Positions 6,930 through 13,065 of a stretch of 24,187 nt of DNA are shown here, in pieces. This DNA comes from an uncultured Muribaculaceae bacterium (GTDB lineage Bacteria > Bacteroidota > Bacteroidia > Bacteroidales > Muribaculaceae). The notes beneath the pieces are model-generated. The model was not told the DNA's origin, ran no database searches, and worked only from the letters and a program-made list of their open reading frames with translations. Both the position numbers and the translations under genes were made by a program. The stretch spans positions 1-24,187 of the forward strand of contig CAJTXL010000037.1 in NCBI GenBank assembly GCA_910583525.1, in the 5' to 3' direction. Position 1 is the stretch's first letter, and each line of letters starts with the position of its first letter.

Positions 6930-8135
6930 TCACAAACCGCATAGGCTTGCTTTTTCTATAACAAGCGAACGTAGGTCACGGTTGTAGCCTGCAATGAAAT
7001 CTTGCACGACACCCATGGCATCGGCAAAAACCAACACCGGCGTAAGATTGCCTATGCCGCAGTCGCGAGCCACACCTCCGGCGTGCATCAACAGGCTTTC
7101 ACCCGGCATAGGTCTTGGCATGACAGCGTCGACATCGTCGGCACGATGGTTGACAAAAGCCCATATCACATCGACCTGCATAGGCAAGGCCGACACCGCC
7201 GAACGCACCGCCTCTACGACATCGGGGGTGGTGCCGACCGAGGCATCGACGACAGCCACTATCGTAGGAGCCGCGAACGACGCTCCCCGAGCATGAAAGT
7301 ACCTCTCGCCTGTAGTGGTCGGCGCCGATATTTCGGGCAAAGGACGTCCGGGCAGCGACTCAAGTGAGAATGTGCTTTCGCGGTATTTTTCAAAAGCTTC
7401 GCCTTTTCGGGCAACAAGCCTGTCGAGCGTCAATCTGCAATCGCCAAAATCGGCACAGTTCCCCGTATAATTAACCACTATGCTCTGCTCGCCAATCTGT
7501 CCGGGATTGTTTTCAAGCTCGATACGCAGCGGATTCAGAGTGGCGGCATCGAAAACATAGAGGTACTCGGCGCCGTCGAAACCGTTGACACGCCTTACAC
7601 CTTCGACTATTGTCGACATACGTCCGGCTACAATGGTGTCGGCCACAATATTATATATATAGGATGTGTCGCGTTCCATTTCGGCAAAACGTGCGCCGAT
7701 GAATTGGGGCAGAAGGTCGGTGAACTGCGCCTGGCTCTGCACACCTCGCGACAGATTTCCGCCGGGTGCGAATGGCTCGGCATCTTCCCCGGCATGGTAT
7801 TCCTGCAAACGTTTGTCACGAAAACGGAAGTGCGAGCCGTCGAAATAGGCTGAAAAGCCCTCTGACAGGCCTGACGGAGCAGGGAGCTTCCATGATATAA
7901 GATAGTCGCAGGGCGAAAGCGTGTCACCGGGCGACGTAGCACTGCTTTCAAGGCCTACGGTATATTGAACCGGCTCGGCCAAAGATGCCAAGAGAACCTC
8001 ATAAGTGCACGAATCGGCATAGCACCCCGTTTCGCGAAGGCGCTCCGACAAATAGCCCATAGTCATGGAATATGAACTTATAGAAGTGCCCGAAATAATA
8101 CAGGCAGCAAGGACTGACGCACAAAATTTCTTCAT
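6930..8135 (-). CDS. secreted protein with LolA-like region and cysteine-less TlpA-like tail
   Basis: A 401-residue exported protein of no family I can name with certainty. The start at 8135 gives a signal peptide (MKKFCASVLAACIISGTSIS); the frame extends 27 codons upstream without one. The middle (about 60-240) reads like a LolA-type half-barrel: FDGSHFRFRD, then a long run of alternating strands ending in NNPGQIGEQSIVVNY. After a linker (GRPLPEISAPTTTGERY) that resembles the lead-in of TlpA/thioredoxin domains comes PTIVAVVDASVG, where a WCxxC active site would be expected but no CxxC exists. The C-terminal VLVFADAMG also fits a thioredoxin-like fold. Both domain calls are inference. It sits 25 nt upstream of tpx on the same strand. 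Confidence 0.7.
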   Translation of the reverse strand: MKKFCASVLAACIISGTSISSYSMTMGYLSERLRETGCYADSCTYEVLLASLAEPVQYTVGLESSATSPGDTLSPCDYLISWKLPAPSGLSEGFSAYFDGSHFRFRDKRLQEYHAGEDAEPFAPGGNLSRGVQSQAQFTDLLPQFIGARFAEMERDTSYIYNIVADTIVAGRMSTIVEGVRRVNGFDGAEYLYVFDAATLNPLRIELENNPGQIGEQSIVVNYTGNCADFGDCRLTLDRLVARKGEAFEKYRESTFSLESLPGRPLPEISAPTTTGERYFHARGASFAAPTIVAVVDASVGTTPDVVEAVRSAVSALPMQVDVIWAFVNHRADDVDAVMPRPMPGESLLMHAGGVARDCGIGNLTPVLVFADAMGVVQDFIAGYNRDLRSLVIEKASLCGL

Positions 8136-8232
8136 AATGTGATGAATTATCTGCCTTAAAAACAGATGACAGAGACAAAATGTTCGCGCCGGGACGTCGG
8201 CATCACACAACATCACTGCAATTATGCGACGC

Positions 8233-9699
8233 CTATCTATGCGTATCTTTTACTTTCCGCAATGAGAACTTAAATGAAAGGCCTCCAAGCTCACCGTTCT
8301 CCACCGTGATTGTACCGCCATGTGCAAGGATGGTATTCTGCACTATCGGCAGGCCGAGCCCGGTGCCTCCGGCTTTTCGCGAACGCCCGGAGTCGATGCG
8401 GTAGAAACGTTCGAACAGGTGTGGCAGATGCTCTTCGCCGACTCCGATGCCGTCGTCGCGGAAATCGAAATAATAGAACTTGTCATCTTCACCCGTCATC
8501 ACAAGCTCGCAATGCGTGCCCTTGGAATAAGATGCGGCATTCTTGCACAGGTTGATTATCATACCCGACAGAAGATTGTAGTTGCCGACGATGCGGCAAT
8601 CCAGCGGAATGTCGAAATTGAATGTGAAGTTGCCGAAGGTGCCTGATTCTTCAAGGTCGCTCGATATCGTATAGGCCAAATCGTGGTAGTTCAGCTCTTC
8701 TGTCGAGATGAGGTCGCCGCCTTCTTCGAGCCTTGTGATAGCCGACACGTCGGCGATAAGGTTGACAAGGCGATCGACATGTTCCTGGGCCTTTCGCAGA
8801 AAATGGTTGCGCGAAGCATCGTCCATGTCGGGATTTTCCAATATAGTATCGAGATAGCCTTTGATAACTCCTATCGGGGTGCGCAATTCATGGTTTATAT
8901 TGTTCGTGAGCTGGCGCTTGGACCGGGCTTTTTCTTCTATGGCATGGAGCGCTATGGCATGCTCGCGCTTCTGCCGCTGCATGGCCTGCGAGCGCTGGTT
9001 ATACATGAATATGATTTGGCGGCTTATGTCGCCAAGTTCATCGTGCGGATAGTCCATCGGCGGTATGAAATTCGGGTCGGTGGCGGCACGTTCGGCAACG
9101 GTGCGCAAGATTTTGATGTTCTGTCCGAAATAACGCGTCGATATAAATGCAAGCACAGTCATCGTGACACCGATGACAAACATTATCCAAAAGATGTTGA
9201 ACGACGGCAATGTAGCGCCCAACACATCATTGTCAAAAGGCAAAGCCGTGTATACCACCACCCTGCCGTCTTTGCTGACTTGAGGGAGATAGAAAAAATA
9301 CTGACCGCTCGCCGTCATGTCGTCAGGCTCCTTCTGCAGGTCTTTTGTCGACATGTCGGAATCGGGCCGCATTTCTTCGTCGCGCAGAGCGATAGGCTCG
9401 CCCCATGCTCGCTCAAGGCCGCCGTCTTTGTAGACCGACACTTTCAGGCGGTCGTAAACTGGATTTTCGCGATAATATGTGCAAACGAAATCGACGAACG
9501 GAAGCGGATTGATGTCTGTTTCGTAGGTCGCTATGATACGCGCATTGATAAGTGCGAGCTGCTCATATATCTGTGCCCGACGGTATTGGCGTTCGTTGTA
9601 GAACTGCCAGAAGGCCATACCGAAGATTATGACCCACAGCGTGACTACCAACGGGATGAAAAGCTGCCACTGGTAGCTAATCCTTCTCCTTAAACCCAT
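8233..9699 (-). CDS. sensor histidine kinase
   Basis: The membrane sensor of a two-component pair, 488 residues. A first transmembrane helix (about 13-34), a periplasmic domain of about 130 residues, and a second helix (about 167-188) precede a HAMP region (about 189-240). The HisKA motif NNINHELRTP has the phospho-accepting His270. The catalytic domain shows N-box INLCKNA (382-388), G1 DDGIGVG (415-421), F-box FERFYR, and G2 GGTGLGL (444-450). I start at the ATG at 9699 (MGLRRRISYQ), which overlaps the response regulator stop by 23 bp and has AAGGG just upstream; the open frame reaches 9744. The ligand is unknown. Confidence 0.94.
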   Translation of the reverse strand: MGLRRRISYQWQLFIPLVVTLWVIIFGMAFWQFYNERQYRRAQIYEQLALINARIIATYETDINPLPFVDFVCTYYRENPVYDRLKVSVYKDGGLERAWGEPIALRDEEMRPDSDMSTKDLQKEPDDMTASGQYFFYLPQVSKDGRVVVYTALPFDNDVLGATLPSFNIFWIMFVIGVTMTVLAFISTRYFGQNIKILRTVAERAATDPNFIPPMDYPHDELGDISRQIIFMYNQRSQAMQRQKREHAIALHAIEEKARSKRQLTNNINHELRTPIGVIKGYLDTILENPDMDDASRNHFLRKAQEHVDRLVNLIADVSAITRLEEGGDLISTEELNYHDLAYTISSDLEESGTFGNFTFNFDIPLDCRIVGNYNLLSGMIINLCKNAASYSKGTHCELVMTGEDDKFYYFDFRDDGIGVGEEHLPHLFERFYRIDSGRSRKAGGTGLGLPIVQNTILAHGGTITVENGELGGLSFKFSLRKVKDTHR

Positions 9700-10399
9700 A
9701 GCCGAACCCTTGCCGCGTGACAATGTACTTGCCGTACTCGCCAAGCTTTTTACGCAGACGTGTTATGTTGGTGTCGATAGTGCGTCCGCTTACCACGACA
9801 TCGTCGCCCCATACGTTCTTGATGATTTCTTCACGCGAGTATATACGGTTGCGGTGTGTGAGGAAAAAGAGCATTATGTCGAACTCAGTACGCGTCAGAG
9901 TCACCAATTCATTGTCGAGATAGCACTCTTTGTCGTTACGGTCGATGCGCAGGCCTTTGAAAACGACATCGGATTCATATATCGACTGCTCCTCGATGAT
10001 ATCGGATGCGGAGCGTTTCTGAGCGGCACCCGAACGGCGCAAAATAGCTCTGACACGTGCAAGCACTTCACCGATATTGAACGGCTTTGTCACATAATCG
10101 TCAGCGCCGATGTTAAGGCCCTTGACGACGCAGTCTTCGTCGGAGAGTGCCGAGCAGAACAATATGGGCGTATCTTCTGTCGCCGTAACATTACGCACAC
10201 GGCTTGCAAAATCGAAACCGCTGAGCTGTCCCATCATTATGTCAACCATGAAAAGCGAATAGCTCTCAAGGTTGTCCATATCAAGGGCTTCTTCAGCACT
10301 GTACGCGCAATCGACCTGGTAGCCGTCCTTTTCAAGGTTGAACTTGAGGATTTCACATACGTCTTCTTCGTCGTCAATTACTAAGATTTTGGTTCTCAT
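9677..10399 (-). CDS. OmpR/PhoB-family response regulator
   Basis: A DNA-binding response regulator of 240 residues, partner of the overlapping downstream histidine kinase. The receiver domain (1-120) has the acidic pair at Asp9-Asp10, phospho-acceptor Asp53 (FMVDIMM), Ser83 at the switch position and Lys105 in VTKPF. A linker leads to a winged-helix domain (about 145-238) with the usual LTRTEFDIMLFFL and IDTNITRLRKKLG helices and a C-terminal GFGYGFK wing. The leader of about 290 bp contains three direct repeats at exact 11-bp spacing, the layout bound by dimers of this family, so autoregulation is likely. The particular regulon (PhoB-like or other) cannot be told from sequence. Confidence 0.95.
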   Translation of the reverse strand: MRTKILVIDDEEDVCEILKFNLEKDGYQVDCAYSAEEALDMDNLESYSLFMVDIMMGQLSGFDFASRVRNVTATEDTPILFCSALSDEDCVVKGLNIGADDYVTKPFNIGEVLARVRAILRRSGAAQKRSASDIIEEQSIYESDVVFKGLRIDRNDKECYLDNELVTLTRTEFDIMLFFLTHRNRIYSREEIIKNVWGDDVVVSGRTIDTNITRLRKKLGEYGKYIVTRQGFGYGFKEKD

Positions 10400-10476
10400 T
10401 GCGGTGATTGGAAGAGAGGAATATCAGATATGCCGTGTTTGTTGTGATAAAGGTTTTGGTCGAAAATATGCGCCAC

Positions 10477-10486
10477 GAACATGTTC
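10477..10486. promoter_or_regulatory. perfect 10-bp palindrome in the response-regulator leader
   Basis: GAACATGTTC is a perfect palindrome lying between the candidate -7 box (10506-10513) and the response-regulator ATG. It could be an operator, but a palindrome of this size can also occur by chance. Confidence 0.3.
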
Positions 10487-10505
10487 CTGCCGCATTTATT
10501 GAGTG

Positions 10506-10513
10506 TAAAGATA
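10506..10513 (-). promoter_or_regulatory. candidate -7 box of the two-component operon
   Basis: Minus-strand TATCTTTA matches TAnnTTTG at seven of eight positions, about 107 nt upstream of the response-regulator ATG. TTTTAA lies about 23 nt upstream, a weak -33. The phased repeats at 10551-10579 sit 38-66 bp upstream of it, a sensible place for an activator. Confidence 0.35.
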
Positions 10514-10550
10514 AGGACTTTTCACGAGCCTCGATGTTAAAAGGTGTTAA

Positions 10551-10579
10551 TTCACATATTTGTCACGAACCTTTCACAT
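10551..10579. promoter_or_regulatory. three 11-bp-phased direct repeats, likely response-regulator operator
   Basis: On the plus strand TTCACAT (10551), GTCACGA (10562) and TTCACAT (10573) are 7-bp units separated by exactly 4 bp, all sharing TCAC at positions 2-5. The first and third units are identical. This 7+4 spacing is the arrangement known for PhoB/OmpR-family boxes. A related TTCACGA occurs at 10521, not in phase. The repeat structure is read directly; binding by the adjacent regulator is inference. Confidence 0.55.
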
Positions 10580-10657
10580 CTGCGGTATGTTTCAATGTCA
10601 TAATTACTGATTTTGCACTGTGTTTTTTCATGGTATTAGATTTAAGGTTAAAGATTG

Positions 10658-10691
10658 TCGGGTGTCGTGAGACAGCCGATTTTTCTTTTTT
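10658..10691 (+). terminator. intrinsic terminator facing right, with no plus-strand gene before it
   Basis: On the plus strand TCGG-G-TGTC, tetraloop GTGA, then GACA-G-CCGA make a stem of eight pairs with one G-G mismatch. It is followed by a U-tract of 12 nt (10680-10691) broken by one C. Read on the minus strand, the A-run comes before the hairpin, so it does not suit apbE, whose stop codon (10690-10692) overlaps the U-tract. The nearest plus-strand gene to the left ends at 4560. Confidence 0.6.
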
Positions 10692-11694
10692 ATGAACCTC
10701 TGAAAAAACCGGGAGTAACACTTACTGAAAGTGTATCGGCATCGGCAAGCACCACAGCGCCCTCGGCCCCGGCTCTCGACAGTATGGCAAAAGCGCTATC
10801 GGCATTGCACGAGGCCATGCAGGCCGTAGCCAAGGCATCGGCATCGGCGCAAAAATCTGCGACAACTGTAACGGCTACTATGTTGCCGGCTACGGGACGG
10901 CCGCTAACAGGCGAAATGGTATGTCCGTACACCTTTCCGTCGGCCATGCTTCGGTAATTACGGTAGTTGCCTGACGATGCCACCGCCTTGGGTTCAGGCC
11001 CGAGTTCGAGCACTGCCATACGCCGGTGAGCCACGCCTCCGGCCGGCGAGTCTATCTGTATGCGCCACGCGCGGCCGCGCGGACTGAAACCTCTGGCAAG
11101 AACCTCACCACCTATCTCAATCATATAATCGTTACTGCCGGCCCTGTCGAACATACGACCCACGCAGTCTACCCCATAGCCTTTGGCAACGGATGAAAAA
11201 TCGAAAACTGTGGCCTTGCTTTTCTTATGCACACGCCCGTCGCTTATAGAGCAGTCGAGCAAGCCGACAGCCGAAAGAGCAGCTGCGACAGCGTCGTCCG
11301 AAGGGACTGAATCGACAGCGCCTGTTCCGAAGCCCCATAGCTCTGTCAAAGGCCCGACGGTGGGGTCGTAGACTCCGCCCGACAACAGATTGACGCGCCG
11401 AGCTACCTCGAAGACCTCGGCAAAGGCGTCGGTCACGCTGTCGGTGGCACAAGCGTTGATGCGCGAGACCGTCGACATTGGGTTGAACATCGACAGCTCT
11501 CTGTCGACAGAATCGAGCACTGCCGCAATTTCGGCATCCATAGAGCGGTCGCCGCTATACACAATATGATATGTCGTAGCCCACGCAGAGCCGTCGGATG
11601 TAAAATATTTTCGTTTACAGCTTGCAAATGTCAAAAATAATGCCGAAATTAGCGGCATTATAAAAATCACGCTATTAATCCAAGAACGTTTCAT
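10690..11694 (-). CDS. apbE: FAD:protein FMN transferase (ApbE), lipoprotein
   Basis: Attaches FMN covalently to threonines of exported flavoproteins such as NqrB/NqrC and RnfG subunits. The 334-residue protein begins with a hydrophobic signal ending in TFASC (lipobox-like), so it is probably a periplasm-facing lipoprotein. Family features in order: ATTYHIVY, the SMFNPMSTVSRIN region, GGVYDPTVGPLTELWGFG, the DFSSVAKGYGVD segment, IEIGGEV, SGNYRNYR, and ADALATACM near the C-terminus. HTISPVSG appears where many ApbE proteins have HxIDPxTG. I use the ATG at 11694; the frame is open to 11796 but has no signal there. It is divergent from the DJ-1 gene. No nqr or rnf target lies in the window. Confidence 0.93.
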   Translation of the reverse strand: MKRSWINSVIFIMPLISALFLTFASCKRKYFTSDGSAWATTYHIVYSGDRSMDAEIAAVLDSVDRELSMFNPMSTVSRINACATDSVTDAFAEVFEVARRVNLLSGGVYDPTVGPLTELWGFGTGAVDSVPSDDAVAAALSAVGLLDCSISDGRVHKKSKATVFDFSSVAKGYGVDCVGRMFDRAGSNDYMIEIGGEVLARGFSPRGRAWRIQIDSPAGGVAHRRMAVLELGPEPKAVASSGNYRNYRSMADGKVYGHTISPVSGRPVAGNIVAVTVVADFCADADALATACMASCNADSAFAILSRAGAEGAVVLADADTLSVSVTPGFFRGS

Positions 11695-11733
11695 GACGTA
11701 AAAGTACAAAAAAATCGTCTCCACGCCGAACTT

Positions 11734-11765
11734 TTTCGCGACCCCGATTGTTGAACATACATTGT
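11734..11765 (+). promoter_or_regulatory. candidate promoter of the DJ-1 family gene
   Basis: TACATTGT (11758-11765) matches TAnnTTTG at six of eight positions, with TTTC (11734-11737) exactly 20 nt upstream as a near -33. The leader would be about 20 nt. This is a weak motif match in the right place. Confidence 0.35.
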
Positions 11766-11790
11766 AGTACAAAAAAACACAGAAACCACC

Positions 11791-12363
11791 ATGCATCGTT
11801 CATTTATTTTTCTTGCCGAAGGATTTGAAGAAATCGAAGCCCTCACCGTAGTAGACGTAATGCGCCGCGCCGGAATGGATATCAAGACCGTTTCGATAGG
11901 CTCTGACCGCAAAGTTACAGGAGCACACGGCATACCCGTAGAAGCCGACCTGACCTTCAAAGAAGCCGATTTCGACGGTTCGGAGTGGCTCATTCTGCCG
12001 GGCGGACTTCCCGGCGCCACAAACCTGGCAGCAGACGAGGCTCTCTGCGACCTCCTTAAAGTACATAAAGGAAAACTTGCCGCAATCTGCGCGGCACCCG
12101 GGGTAGTGCTCGCTCCGCTCGGCCTGCTCGACGGCAAGGAAGCAACATGCTACCCGGGGTTCGACAAGGCCTGCAAGGAGCACGGGGCAATAATGCGCGA
12201 TGTACCTGTAATGGCGACCGAGACGCTTGTCACCGGCAACGGCCCGAGCGCGGCACTGCGTTTCGCCTTGGCTATCGTCGCCGGTTCGATGGGCGACAAC
12301 ATATCGCGCCAAGTAGGCGAAGGCATGCTGTACTATCCCAAAACGATGAATTTTTATTTTTAA
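11791..12363 (+). CDS. DJ-1/YajL family protein
   Basis: A 190-residue cytoplasmic protein of the DJ-1/ThiJ/PfpI superfamily, DJ-1 subgroup. The conserved acid is Glu16 (EGFEEIE), and the reactive nucleophile is Cys100 in AAICAAPGVVLA, equivalent to human DJ-1 Glu18 and Cys106. LPGGLPGA (69-76) and VTGNGPSAALRFAL near the end are also typical. Family members act in oxidative and carbonyl stress protection as chaperones or glyoxalase/deglycase-like enzymes; the exact activity is disputed. It stands alone on the plus strand, divergent from apbE and convergent with the DUF4293 gene. Confidence 0.94.
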   Translation: MHRSFIFLAEGFEEIEALTVVDVMRRAGMDIKTVSIGSDRKVTGAHGIPVEADLTFKEADFDGSEWLILPGGLPGATNLAADEALCDLLKVHKGKLAAICAAPGVVLAPLGLLDGKEATCYPGFDKACKEHGAIMRDVPVMATETLVTGNGPSAALRFALAIVAGSMGDNISRQVGEGMLYYPKTMNFYF

Positions 12364-12371
12364 AATAATAT

Positions 12372-12426
12372 ATAATATGCAAGAGCGGCATCGTCTTTGA
12401 CAGGCGATGCCGCTCTTGCATATTAT
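12372..12426. terminator. 22-bp perfect hairpin between convergent genes
   Basis: The two arms, 12372-12393 and 12405-12426, are perfectly complementary over 22 bp, with an 11-nt loop. It lies 8 bp after the DJ-1 stop codon and 9 bp from the DUF4293 stop codon, so it probably serves both convergent genes. U-tracts are poor: the left flank is AT-rich and the right has none of note, so it may act mainly as an RNA 3'-end stabiliser. Confidence 0.7.
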
Positions 12427-12434
12427 CTTAGCCT

Positions 12435-12860
12435 TCAGCGAAGACGGTCGTAGCTGCGGAGCAGTTTGCGGTCTTTGCCCATGAAGCGGTAGGCCATAAG
12501 GGCGCACAGAAGAGCAAAAACAAGCAGGAGCACGCCGCCGGCCCATATTATCTCCGCATCGGGCATGCCGACGTAAAGCATGAAGGCGCATGTCACGATT
12601 GAGGCGCAGACAAGGACTATCGACACCAATGTCACCGTCATCTGCCGTTTGAGGTCTTTGAAGAGGAAAATGGCGATGAAAAGGGATGCCGCTATCACGA
12701 CATTCAAAATCATGAACACGGGGGCATCATAGACAAAAACCGGAGTCGGTTCAATAGATGCCTCTACTGTGTGCTGCACGGCGTAGGGCGTGGCACAGAA
12801 AATGCACATCAGCACGAGTGCGACAAGAAGCAGAAGGTTCTGCCAACGTTGAATAACCAT
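12435..12860 (-). CDS. DUF4293 family membrane protein
   Basis: A small inner-membrane protein (141 residues) with four predicted helices at about 7-25, 46-66, 74-96 and 104-122. The N-terminal MVIQRWQNLLLLVALVLM and the C-terminal KLLRSYDRLR, close to the (L)VRS.DRLR ending I recall for DUF4293, identify this Bacteroidetes family. The function is unknown. A -7-like TAATTTTT lies in 12871-12879 on the minus strand, with TTG (12898-12900) 18 nt upstream. That TTG is at the edge of the palindromic element, so the element and this promoter touch. Confidence 0.85.
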   Translation of the reverse strand: MVIQRWQNLLLLVALVLMCIFCATPYAVQHTVEASIEPTPVFVYDAPVFMILNVVIAASLFIAIFLFKDLKRQMTVTLVSIVLVCASIVTCAFMLYVGMPDAEIIWAGGVLLLVFALLCALMAYRFMGKDRKLLRSYDRLR

Positions 12861-12898
12861 AAGTAACTCACAAAAATTAGTTTATAATAAATTCTATC

Positions 12899-13053
12899 AA
12901 GTAACCCTACGGGCTAATGCTTCTTTGTTCGTCTTTTCGGCGCTTTTGTGCCTGTCGCTCAGTCGTGTAGCTCGCTACACTCCTTTGCTACATGCCCAAA
13001 ATCGCTCGAAAATCCTTCTCAAATAAGCATTAGCTAATTATTGCGAGTTACTT
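12899..13053. repeat. palindromic intergenic element of about 155 bp
   Basis: The whole interval is an imperfect inverted repeat. Ends: AAGTAAC (12899-12905) against GTTACTT (13047-13053). Next inside: GCTAATGCTT (12913-12922) against AAGCATTAGC (13025-13034), perfect. Centre: GTGTAGC-TC-GCTACAC (12965-12980), perfect. Between these, blocks such as TTTTCG, GCG, TTTTG and TGT also match across the arms. A related copy of the right end, AAGTAACTCACAAAAATTAG, occurs at 12861-12880, 18 of 20 identical to the reverse complement of 13034-13053. No protein-coding frame is convincing. It looks like a MITE/REP-type repeat or a structured RNA; copy number in the genome is unknown. Confidence 0.6.
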
Positions 13054-13065
13054 ATTATAAAGTTT

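Noticed and set aside
8683..9693. 336-codon open frame on the plus strand
   Set aside because: It is fully antisense to the histidine kinase, whose motifs are intact, and its translation matches no family. Long shadow frames are common in this codon usage.
10408..10695. 95-codon open frame on the plus strand in the response-regulator leader
   Set aside because: Its 3' end runs through the terminator hairpin and T-tract, codon use is unlike neighbouring genes, and no domain is visible. I treat the region as regulatory, possibly with a small RNA.
12861..13065. CRISPR array or insertion sequence
   Set aside because: There are no regularly spaced repeats and no transposase frame. The structure is a single long palindrome.
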